DNA of 64,000 nt from Casuarina equisetifolia (taxonomy: Eukaryota > Streptophyta > Magnoliopsida > Fagales > Casuarinaceae): positions 26,001,258 through 26,065,257 of the forward strand of contig CM052354.1 in NCBI GenBank assembly GCA_028551475.1. The letters run 5' to 3'. Below, piece after piece: positions 1 to 9,300 of the stretch (the first letter of the stretch is position 1; each line of letters starts with the position of its first letter). The position numbers were made by a program, and so were the translations under genes. The notes beneath the pieces were generated by a model that was not told the origin of the DNA, searched no databases, and saw only the letters and a program-made list of their open reading frames with translations.

Positions 1-145
1 GTTATTATTGTTATTGTTATTATTATTATTGTTATTATTATTGTTATTATTATTATTGTTATTATTGTTATTATTGTTATTGTTATTATTATTGTTATTA
101 TTGTTATTATTGTTATTATTGTTATTATTGTTATTATTGTTATTA

Positions 146-188
<43 letters not shown>

Positions 189-214
189 TATTATTATTAT
201 TATTATTATTATTA
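1..214. repeat. TTA/TTG trinucleotide microsatellite
   Basis: An imperfect array of TTA and TTG triplets runs from the window edge to about position 214. It then passes into ordinary sequence beginning with a GAAGAAGAA run. The open frame across it would encode only polyleucine and starts at TTG, so it is not treated as a gene. The array may extend beyond the left edge. Confidence 0.95.
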
Positions 215-290
215 GAAGAAGAATTACAAAAATCTGTTTGATGTTAGAAGTTTCTTCTCCTCTTATTTGAAATGATTCCATCATCAATAA
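205..290 (+). repeat. Short segment shared with 16325-16402
   Basis: About 85 bases after the microsatellite (from the GAAGAATTACAAAA stretch to the ATTCCATCATCAA stretch) recur with few changes at 16325-16402. There they sit directly before a copy of the block found at 1850 onward. The segment is therefore a displaced piece of the same duplicated unit. Confidence 0.7.
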
Positions 291-1400
291 CTTGACCGAG
301 ATTATCTGTGGCAAAAAACTAAAGGAAAATTTCAAGGTAAAAAGACTTTTAAACCGCCTTTATGGCACTCAGAACTTGAACACACGAGTCCCGCGGCGTC
401 AAAAAGGACTTGTCCATGTGATCAAGTGGATTCTGGCCTTGAAAACAGATCATTTTCAGGCGATCAACGAGCCTTTGGACTTGTCCTCCACCGTCCTAGA
501 GTTTACCGGGGAGGAATCTGCCGGCTTTTCCAGATCAACGAGGTATGTCGTGTTAATTAATAAGAAGAAAAAGATGATGCCCACGAAGACACTGCCAATT
601 CCGCCAATCGTCTGCACGCTCTTCGGATTAACAAGACAATTTTTATTATTAATTAATACAAGGAAAAAATGGTGCCCATGAAATGCATGTCATAATACAA
701 ACAAATTTTTAGTTGGTGATGTATCCATTTCTTCCACTCTAAATAGAAAGTAATTTTAATTTAATACTTTTTTACACGTGAATGTAATATAATATAACTC
801 TTCCATCTTTGTTTCGAATATAACAATGTAATATAACGTTTAAGTACTATATTTGAGTTTTTCTTTTTCTTATAAAAAATTATAAAATATATCTCACATG
901 TTAATATCTTAATATACTTTTTTTTATAAATATGTGAGTTATTCATTGAAGAATAAGATAATACAAAAGTTTAGAGACATATCCTAACATTATAATTTAT
1001 CTAAGAGAAAATTAAATATGAAATATAATATAATTTTTTATTTATGAGAATGTCTTTTTGTTTTACTATCAATTTTAATAGAGTTAGTTTTTCTTTATAA
1101 CATTTTAGAGACAATCCAACCATTTCTTTAGTTTTTTGTAGGTAATTAAGATTATTGGAAGCACCTTTAATCAACTTAATATAAAAAAATAGCATAGTTT
1201 TGTTTTTTTTTTAATTTGCAATTACTCCATGATTTTGAAGGTTAACTAAAAATATCACACAAAGCAATTTTTTTCTTTTCTTTTCAAATCACCACTGCTA
1301 CCACCAAGCGTCCTAGTTAGTCTGTCCTCTAACGAGGTCACCTCAAAGTGGTAGAATAGAAATTCTGATCCTACAAAAATGGCCAAGCTAGTTAATTCCA
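291..1400. other. Intergenic sequence, no gene recognised
   Basis: A patch at about 345-600 is more GC-rich than its surroundings and is open in one forward frame. I recognise no domain in its translation and the frame has only a TTG start, so it is not called as a gene. From about 680 to 1300 the DNA is very AT-rich, with long A and T runs and no coding signal on either strand. Confidence 0.5.
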
Positions 1401-1404
1401 TGCA

Positions 1405-1600
1405 TTCAACTTGTCCTCTTACTAGTCAATTTCTACGGTCCTTGTACCGTATCATCATTTCGAAGAAAAATGCTGGGTCTTTGAGAAGAACGAGGCAAGA
1501 CACACTAATGGAGCCCAAAGACCAATGACTTACAAAAAAAAAGGGAAGACTGAAGGAACATGACAAAAATTAATTCATTTGGGTCTATTGAATGTAAATT
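1405..1600 (+). repeat. Module X, diverged copy 1
   Basis: This is the first of five related ~200-base modules (also 3808-4075, 17576-17770, 21215-21480, 22030-22275). It carries the landmark triplet of motifs seen in the others: a CTTGTCCT start, a CGGTCCTTGTACC stretch, and a stretch translating to a Leu-Arg-Arg-Thr-Arg-Gln-Asp core. This copy is the most diverged and has stop codons. Its function is unknown. Confidence 0.6.
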
Positions 1601-1649
1601 TTTGTCCGGAAAACATGTTTCAAGTTTAATGTAACCTAGAAAAATGATC

Positions 1650-4075
1650 ACATTGAGTAGTTCCATGCGTTCAAGTTTCCGTTTTTACTGTTAGTCTGCT
1701 GCATTCTTGTACGCTGTCAGCCCTCCCATTAAGAATATGTCGAATAATTCCTCAAAAATTTATTAAAACAATTTCAAATCCAACAAATTCGAATAACTCC
1801 TCAATGATTAAGGGCAACAAGTTAGTCTGAAGCCTACTAGCCTCCTTTCTGATTAATTATGGTACGTCACTTGCTCTAATTAACATTTACTATACTTATT
1901 CTCCTCAAACTCATATAACACTACAAAATTATTTTAATCGGGATAAAAAAAAAATGGCACCCATGAAACGCACGCCTTGCACTTGAGATTTCCAAATAAT
2001 GAGTAGTTCAACCAATTTTCACTAGGGAGGATAATGGTTAGTTATCTTCTAAAGATGAATTAAATGAGTTGTAAACTTGTGAGTGGCCAAAAAGAACAAA
2101 GTTCCACCATTTATTGTTTTACTTATATTTAAGCCAAGGCAAATAAGTCCAATGAGGATGGAAGATTTTTAAAACCTCGTCTTTATCTCCTTGAAACTCG
2201 AATATATACAGTATTAAATAATCTATGTGATTGAGTTAATTTGTCTTCTCAATTGTCCTTTTCTTTCATTCATTTGTTATAATAGTAATCCCTGTAAAAT
2301 CTGTTGATTCTTAGCTATAATTAATAAAAGGGAAAGATAATACCATAAATATTAAAACCATTGATTTAAGCAAGCAATAATGGTTTCACCTCATGTGCTA
2401 AGTGTTGTTGCACTATGCAGCTTGCTATCAGCTTTAGATAAGCAAATTGTAGAAGTGCAAAATGCAATAAACATCACAGCAAATACAAGCAATCCTCATG
2501 CAACCACACAAAGCCCAATAGATGTCTAACAAGTCCCCACAAGCCAACACAATATGTTGCTACATCATTGGAGAAATTAAGTGGGCATTCACGAAATTCA
2601 AGCATATGGACAGTAGTTGGCACATTACATCATATGAAAGCCAACAAGAGACTCCTAAGTCTCCTGGCCCCATATTGGAAGTCGTGAGCCCCATAAGTCA
2701 TAACGTAAAAGATGAGAAAGCTAAGAGAAAATGAAGAGTAAAAATCGGGCAATTGACTTTACTTTTATGTATAGTCTTGATGTAAACTTCTTAGTAATTA
2801 TGTGGAAGTAATAAGTGGAGATCCAATACTTACATAATGGCATGGATAAGTAATGTTGTAAAAAAAAAAAAAACCATATAATTGAATACAATCAATCACA
2901 AGACAAAAGTTATATTTAGTTTTATGTAATTGTAGTAAGGCCAATGACTTTGCAATCATAGAATCTAATGATAAAATCCATTATATCCATTCTACTTCTT
3001 ATGTTGTCTTTGTTTCGTCATTTGTTCTTTATTTTATATTTATTTTTTATACACTTACATAACTTACCAACCTTTAGTTTATTATTTTTCATGATTATGT
3101 TTTCATGTTTCTACGCATTCAATCAAACTAAACCATAGAATCACCAAACTTTGATTTTTTTTTTCTATAAAATCCAAATGCATGCTTGACTCATGTAGTT
3201 TTATAACATAAACACTTATCTCGCATTCTAAAAAATATAATAAGCTTCAATTAATATGATTAAACAATTTGTCCCGCTGTTTGGCATTCTAACGAACTGG
3301 CTCGTCCCTTGAAATCTCACAAATTTTATGTTAATAAAAATATTCAACTTTCGAGGGATATCGATTGAAAAGATCAGTTGGAAGTGCAATTCCTCAAAAC
3401 TTGAAACCTGTACTCTAATGAAATTAAATATTATTGATCACGGTCAAATTTAGTAGCATTTTCTTACTTGATGGCTCAAAATCACCGAGACAAGTTATAT
3501 CAATTAACAAAATGGTGTGTTAGTGCCCATTATACGCATCTAAATGTTTTGGGCTTTGCGGTTTCCAAAATGTCTTTCTCTGACATTGAAGCATCTCAGA
3601 GAAAAGCGGGAAAGAGAAAAAAAAGAGTAGGTGTTTTAATCAAATTGGCATTTAAGAAAAGCCTATTATTTTTCACTATAATGAATTTGTGTTATTTTAT
3701 TCATCAATGAAATCATTAGATGGAAAAACATACTGCGTGATTCTCAATACTTGCTAATGAACCGTGTCACGCATTGATAAGAATAGAATCTTCCGTGCAT
3801 TAGACTTGTCCTTTCACCGGTTATGTTTCACCGTCCTTGTACCATTACACCACTTCAAAGAAGAAGTGCAGGATATTTGAGAAGAACGAGGCAAGATATT
3901 CTAATGGAGCTCAATGATCAATGGCTTGACCTCGAAGAAAGAGAAAGGATAAAGGTACATGAAAAAGAAAGACTAAAGGCACATGAAAAAAGAAAGATTA
4001 ATGGAAGACTAAAGAAACACGACAAAGTTATTTTATTTGGGTCATTTCAAACCTCTAGAACATAAATTTTTCTGT
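1650..4075 (+). repeat. Repeat block A, copy of 19038-21480
   Basis: This ~2.4 kb block matches 19038-21480 nearly base for base over most of its length, with scattered substitutions and small indels. It also matches 16410-17570, which lacks the internal ~0.8 kb (about 2330-3170 here). No long open frame is shared. The small frame at 2522-2734 is open here but carries an early stop in the copy at 19910, which argues against coding. The block ends in module X (3808-4075), and a DC1 gene fragment on the opposite strand follows. Confidence 0.85.
3808..4075 (+). repeat. Module X, copy 2 (longest open frame)
   Basis: A forward frame opens at 3823 and runs to 4065. Its translation contains the core LRRTRQDILMELNDQWLDLEE, then a charged stretch with repeated HEKE-type units. 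The same core recurs, with stops or substitutions, in the other four copies. I do not recognise the family. It could be the relic of a coding exon or chance open sequence amplified with the block. Confidence 0.5.
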
Positions 4076-4079
4076 CCGG

Positions 4080-4510
4080 AAAACACATGATCTGACGAAA
4101 CTTTCCCCACAAGCGTCACAGAAAATGTAAACTTATCTTGCATCGAGACTAAGTGGTCTACGGGCATGGAGTGTTGTATTTGCATGAGATAATTGAATGC
4201 ATGATTTATGGAGGACAAATAAGTGGTTGGGACGAAGGAACAGATGCTGCTTTATTCCATTCCATGCAAATAACTTCCGTGTTATTGTTGTCCACCGCTC
4301 CAACCTAGACCAACTAATGCCTTTGCTGGAAATCTATGCTTGACCCGATTCTAGACGTGCATGATTTATGTTGAACAAAGTCACGTTTCAAGCATTTGTA
4401 GAATGCAAGTTGTTTGCAATGTGAGCATCGGTATGCCATGCTCTTCCACAAAGAACAAATGATGCCATGCCATGAACTGCAATCTTCGAACTCCATTTTC
4501 TTGTCTTCCG
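4080..4510 (-). pseudogene. DC1 (C1_2) zinc-finger gene fragment 1
   Basis: Read on the minus strand, the segment opens near 4496 with MEFED, the same start-like stretch as the larger DC1 relic at 13475-15440. It continues into a finger-like segment with a Cys-His-Cys-Lys motif and an FVQHKSC stretch, as in plant DC1 (Divergent C1) proteins. Further left, ASVP and CDAC-like remnants can be matched to the copy at 21490-21970. Stops and frame changes interrupt it, and it holds only part of the usual several-finger array. DC1 proteins bind zinc and are often linked to stress signalling. This copy is very unlikely to be functional. Confidence 0.75.
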
Positions 4511-4904
4511 CACACTATCAAAGACATGCCTAATGGATACGTGTTACACACCTACCATATAAAAGTTAAAAGTTGGGTATTTGTTAAAGTACAACATAAT
4601 TGGGCCATCTGAACCGCAAACCCATGAAGGTAGCTTGGCTCATCATGTTTGACTCTCAAGAGTTTTCTTACGTCCTGTCTCCGGGTCCTGTTGTCAACAT
4701 GTTGGCCGTCTGGGAGCCACTGAGAGGCTACTTACTAAACAAAACAAACTTTGTAAGAATAATAGCTATTAGTTTTGTACATCTCTGAACAAAAATGGTG
4801 CGAGAATGTTGCATGTTGTACAAAAATGCATCTTAAGCATTTAGAAAGAATTGATTTGTAATCTTGAATACTGGACAATTTCATTCTTTTTATGATTATT
4901 TGAA
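4511..4904. other. Intergenic spacer, no gene recognised
   Basis: A short forward frame at 4600-4788 starts with ATG but matches nothing I know and has no duplicate counterpart. No RNA gene or repeat structure is seen here. Confidence 0.4.
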
Positions 4905-6720
4905 AAGTTAATTAAACCCAACAGAAGGCCCAAAGGAAAAAGGCCTACACAAACTGGATCAAATCCGTACTGGGGAGTGCCCAAAGACCCAAAGCCCACA
5001 CAAGATAGATTAGATGCTTAGAGATACCGGGCCAATGGAATTTCTAATCTATCTTCTCCTTCTTCGTCTTCCTCCTCCTTCGTCCTTCCAAAGTACACAC
5101 AATTTTCAAGCACTTGCAATTGGTTGATAGAAGAACTTTCCGTCAATATAAAGAAAAAATGGTATGTTATTTAAATGAGGGATCATTAACTATCTCACCT
5201 TTAAAATAGATGTTTATGAAAAGTTATCCAAGATAAAATCAGCTATACTTGTCTCAAGAAGTAGAAAATATGTCATAAAGATAAAAATGAATTTTTTTTT
5301 ATATGAACTATGATTTTTAATAAAAGACGTGATAACTCTTTGTTATGTTAACGAGTGTCTAGTATTACAGGCTCAGTACCCATCAACGAAGAAGACTAGT
5401 TCAAACTCATCAACCAAACATAGTAATCACTCTTGTAGATCATAATAGCCTTTTGTACAAAATATAACTCTCTTGTGGGAACATAAAAGTCAAAAAACAT
5501 TCATAAGCAGCAAAGGTGTTTGATATTTATTGTCTTTGCATCAACAAAGCTAAACAAGGCAGATGTGTATAATCTTGGACTGCAAATTTTGGTGAATCCT
5601 CACAATAATGGGGGATGATCCATGCTAATCGGGTTAACCTTCCTTTTTCTGCTTTTATCCTAAAAATCCCCGAGTATCCTCCATGGTACACCGGACGCCC
5701 GGCCTTTTGTGGAGGAGTGCATGAATGGGTTGTGGAAATGAAATTCTCCTTGACGTCTTTTCACTTCCACTGTACATAAGATCTAGCTGTTGGCGGTATA
5801 AGGGAGAATTCAAGCGCCGTATGTAGGGAGGCGGCCACACATTTGAGCCCTGAATGGCTTTGCTGAGCTGCTGGGTCGTGGCTTGCAGCTCAAACAAGTC
5901 GTGCGGGGTGCTGCGCTTATGTTGGAGGGTCAGCTTACCGATGAAGTGAGCGTGGGTTGGAGGGGTTTGTGCTTGCTGTTTTTCCACAGGGAGTTGCATG
6001 GAAGGACAAAGGTATGGTCCCAAGGTGGAGAGTTGGAGATCACATTGATTGGAATATGTACATAGGTGCAGATGCCTCGTGAGTGACGAGGTTAATTAAA
6101 TGCTAAACAAGATGCTCCCATTGTTTTGTACGCTCTGTTTTGACCAAGCTTGCATTGTTTCCTTATATAACGCCCGTTGTAAAAGCCCTGCAGCCTTCTG
6201 CATGTTCTGCCATGCTATATTAACTATTACGGCTTGCAGTAGGCCTATATCACAGGGTAGGACTCTTCCATACCTAAAAGATGAAATTAATACCAAGGGT
6301 TGGGTTCGGTCTATGATGTAGTTGGCTAACCAGTCTATCCTTGGGGCCTTCAACTAGTATACTAGGAGAAGCAGTGACTTGACAGAAGATTAGTCATGTT
6401 AGGATATTTGTGGCATGCACTTATGCGATGTCAAAATGCAGAGAGGGGAGGTTTTTCAACGAGAGGAGCAGGAAAGTCAACGTTCTAACACGATCACCCC
6501 TTTAATCTTAAGGGGAAAAAAAAAACTCTAATTTGACAACTAGCACAATTATCATACCAAGGATTATTATGGGGTTAGAATTCCTTTTGGTTCATGAAGA
6601 AAGATGAAAAAAAGAAAAGAATCATGTGTTTTATATGAATTTAACAATTTCTTTTTCTTGAATTCGTGTTTCTTTACAAATTGTGGGGATCTGTTACTAA
6701 TTATATATCTTCTAATTGTA
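4905..6720. repeat. Segmental duplicate S1 (partner 27385-29390)
   Basis: The segment starts with a GCCCA-rich stretch (AAACCCAACA, GGCCCA, AAGCCCACACAAGAT) and runs through the minus-strand ORF at 5655-5999. It ends near a stretch containing TATGGGGTTAGA and TTTTGGTT. The same landmarks appear in the same order at 27385-29390, with moderate divergence and several indels. A third, shorter relative of the GCCCA-rich start lies at 8245-8340. Confidence 0.8.
5655..5999 (-). CDS. Small conserved-pair protein of unknown function (copy 1)
   Basis: The ATG at 5999 opens a 114-residue frame starting MQLPVEKQQ. It aligns from the first residue with the 133-residue frame at 28185-28586. Shared stretches include KAIQGSNVW, LNSPLYRQQLD, KTSRR, FPQP and HALLHKRP. 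Relative to copy 2 it lost about 40 bases near the 3' end, so the C-terminal stretch with a WKNVKQGFL motif is missing. I recognise no domain, signal peptide or membrane segment. The protein is Arg- and Gln-rich and probably soluble. A second conserved stretch lies upstream on the same strand (about 6096-6330) and could be leader or an earlier exon. It could equally be a decaying copy. Confidence 0.5.
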   Translation of the reverse strand: MQLPVEKQQAQTPPTHAHFIGKLTLQHKRSTPHDLFELQATTQQLSKAIQGSNVWPPPYIRRLNSPLYRQQLDLMYSGSEKTSRRISFPQPIHALLHKRPGVRCTMEDTRGFLG

Positions 6721-7040
6721 GTATTAGGATTTAATTGGGAATTTAAGAAAATGTAAAAAACATCTCTAAGCCATCACACTTCTTCCTAATAAATAAATCA
6801 TAGAGCAATTAGTACTCTGGCATTTATTCTGGAGGTGGAGCCATTCTTCTTTTGGGCGGGATACAGTTAGAAATTGGCTAATACCATTTCTTACAGAAAT
6901 TACCTAATGTCATTTCTGGTGATATTTGTGTTTCATTTTCCCAAACAGCTTGATTCTCCGTTCATTCCATGTCTTTGTTTGACCTGATAAAGTGAGTTTG
7001 CGTGCTTGCAAAATACCTCTTAACTATCGTTTGCAAACAG
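6721..7040. other. Intergenic sequence before the DGK exon
   Basis: AT-rich sequence with no recognisable exon. I looked here for an earlier diacylglycerol kinase exon and found none. The final bases, TTTGCAAACAG, form a plausible splice acceptor for the exon that follows. Confidence 0.5.
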
Positions 7041-7235
7041 GTTGGGCTTTCTCGTGCCAGAAGACTTGCACAAGGGAAAACAATTAAGATACGGCTGTTT
7101 GCTGGATTTCCTCTTCAAATTGATGGCGAACCTTGGTTTCAGCGTCCATGTACATTGACCATATCCCATCATGGCCAGGTTCTTGCTCATGCACGTGCAG
7201 CTGATGGCAGTACATATGATTGGATTATAATTTGA
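7041..7235 (+). pseudogene. Orphan last exon of a plant diacylglycerol kinase
   Basis: After a splice-acceptor-like CAG at 7040, the frame reads GLSRARRLAQGKTIKIRL, then QIDGEPW and SHHGQ. This is the C-terminal accessory domain of plant diacylglycerol kinases, which phosphorylate diacylglycerol to phosphatidic acid. The family pattern is a GLxxARRLAQG stretch, then Q-I/V-DGEP-W/F and HHGQ. After HHGQ the usual MLRRA-type continuation is replaced by unrelated residues, and the frame stops at 7233-7235. No catalytic domain exon is visible upstream, so this is a stranded fragment. It is flanked by relics of other genes. Confidence 0.8.
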
Positions 7236-7799
7236 ACTTTGAATCTTCGTTCCTCTTCCAAATGATTCATCAACATTCGCCCCTTTTTGGTTCAACTGGT
7301 ATAATCTGCCACTTTCAAGTGTTAACCACTTCGTGATGCAACTTAAAAGGGAATTTTTAAGGGTGACTGTTGGGAGTTGTTTGGAATAATCTCCTTATAC
7401 AATCTTGGTGATTATTAAAAGGAACACAACGGAGAATGGGGAAGGTATTTTTAGTGCAAAAAGAAGCATTTAGATTTCTCTTCATAGAATTTTGGATTTG
7501 ACTAAGATAGGATGTGCAGCAACACTCAAGTTTTAGCTCTCCCTCGATTCAACTTTTAGCCTAATTGAGAAAGGGGAAGGTAAATCAGTTTGGTAGTTCT
7601 AGTTACTATATAAAATGTTATGATAACTTGTAAAGTTATTCAGATTACAACTTTACAGATATTGAAAAAATTAATATTTTTCAAGTATAAATCAACTTAA
7701 TGTTGTATAAACAACATATAAAGAAGCCACCTTATAATTGTAAGGTAGTAGAAAAGACCAAATGTAGCGAGTAGAAAAAAATTATTCTGCTTGAGATCA
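7236..7799. other. Intergenic sequence, no gene recognised
   Basis: No coding signal on either strand. The stretch around 7580-7700 (GTTATTCAGATTACAACTTT) loosely resembles 27690-27790, so it may be a degraded part of the S duplication family. Confidence 0.35.
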
Positions 7800-8000
7800 C
7801 CAAAAAAGGGGTTCCCAGCATTGGTAGACGGGACCCAACGCTTGTTCCCAACACAACTTGCAATTAGCTTCACTAATATCATCTACTAGCTCTTCTACAA
7901 ATATCAAGTGATGCCATGGACTGTGATCTCTGGCTTGAACTCTTACATACACAATCCAATTCCTCACTTAAAACATGGTTAATATTCAAATTTGTGAAGG
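7800..8000 (-). pseudogene. DC1 zinc-finger gene fragment 2
   Basis: In one minus-strand frame the region reads WHHLIFVEELVDD, then CKLCWEQALGPVYQC. This is the first finger of a DC1 protein: a HHLIF lead, a C-x-x-C pair and a PVYxC stretch. It matches the start of the larger DC1 relic (WHHLIFCEEF, VVCRLCEAP, PVYKC). The stretch just upstream on that strand (about 7910-8000, reading LSEELDCV in a shifted frame) parallels LSESFGCV there. Only one finger is left and the frame is broken. Confidence 0.7.
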
Positions 8001-8242
8001 ATTTGAGTACGTTAATTCTTGTTTGGTCTTCAAACGTAAGAGGCTTACAGTTTGCCCTTTTTATTCTCAAAGTCTAAAAATTTTGAAATGGATTTCAAGA
8101 ATAAAATTAACTCTTTTTATGCGTGTCTTTTTAATGTTTCTACATTAAGTTGTAATACTAAATACCTTAGTGTGATAAAGAACAATTTCCTTTTTTGCTA
8201 CAGGTAATTAGTTAACTTGACGTCTGTTATATTGTCTTATTA

Positions 8243-8650
8243 TTGAGCCCAACGTGGGTCGAAAGACAAATGCCCAACATAAACTGGATCAACTCGGTGA
8301 TCCAAAATTTTCTGCATCTTCGTCTTCCTCCATCGTTCCTGCGAGTCTTGCGCAAACAGAAACGCAACGCACGGTGCCACTTCCACTACGAAGTAGCGTC
8401 CACGAGCGTAACTAAAGAAGAAGTTGAAGAAATGGCAGAAACGGAAAACCAATATTGGAGCTACCTTGGCAACGGAAGGGCGACAGATGAAATCCGCTGT
8501 AGATCCGGTAATGGAAGGAGAAATGAGCCAAATGCCCGGGTTTGTTTTCGGGTTACAGATGAGACAACTGGGGAATCAGCCCTGGGGTTTGAAATTCAAA
8601 ATTCCCCAAAATCTTCTATATAAATCCTACTCTTTAAACAGAAAATGAAA
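8243..8650 (+). other. GCCCA-rich leader-like segment with an open frame
   Basis: The segment starts with a CCCAAC/GCCCAAC-rich stretch and TTCGTCTTCCTCC, related to 4917-5090 and 27395-27545. It then enters a stretch around an ATGGCAGAAACGG start-like site. A forward frame runs from the ATG at 8270 to 8623, but the alignable copy near 27550 does not keep it. GCCCA-rich stretches are common upstream of plant housekeeping genes, so promoter or leader relic is the more likely reading. Confidence 0.3.
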
Positions 8651-8935
8651 GAAAGGACAAAAAAATTTCATCGTTTGAAGTTTGTTCCCTCACTTTCCAG
8701 CCGATTTTCTTTTCTTTCAAACCTTATTCTTGATATTGTAAACACTAGTCTTCCATTATCAAAACATTATAATCCGGCTTTCCTAATCCTCTTCACATAA
8801 TTTTGTACTCACTAGATTTATGATTGTTTAATGGCCAATAAGGATGATTCTTACCATGCCGGCTTTTGAGCTGACTAAAAGAATTCCTAATCTAGGATTA
8901 GGTTACCGGAATCTAAATTCCGGTGGAGGAGAAGA
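8651..8935. other. AT-rich flank of the Copia element
   Basis: No gene is recognised. Part of this stretch may belong to the LTR, because the outer LTR boundary cannot be fixed without a second copy. Confidence 0.4.
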
Positions 8936-9300
8936 TGAATAGACACAAACACGAAGAACACGAAGAACCCTAGATTTGTGAAAGTTTCAATTTGATTGAA
9001 TTTTCCGATAATCTTTTTACAAAATGATTACAAACATATATACGAAACTTGATTTACATGAAAATATCATTTACAAATCAAATCATAACAAATATGGAAA
9101 GAAATCTCTCGGCGGTGCTAGAGAGAAATTTGGAGGAGAGTGACGAATGTGAGCGCGGGCATAACCGGGTTATGAAGTAGGTCGCGTGTTCATGTTGGGT
9201 CGCCTGGTTCCACTAGGGTTTGCACTAAGCTAGCTAGCCTGCGGACGTGGTGCTGACATGGCACTATGAGTGACACGTGTAGGACACGTGTCTGTTAACA
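8936..9300 (-). repeat. Probable LTR of the Copia element (outer edge uncertain)
   Basis: On the minus strand a purine tract GTAGGGGGA is followed directly by TGTTAACAGACACG, the expected junction of polypurine tract and LTR start. The inner edge near 9300 is therefore well supported. The outer edge near 8936 is only a guess at a terminal CA. Confidence 0.6.

Noticed and set aside
8-241. Open frame across the microsatellite
   Set aside because: It encodes only polyleucine from a TTG start and is simple sequence.
2522-2734. Short frame with ATG in block A
   Set aside because: The copy near 19910 carries an early stop, so the frame is not kept.
7800-8000. Separate new gene
   Set aside because: The finger motif matches the DC1 family and the frame is broken.
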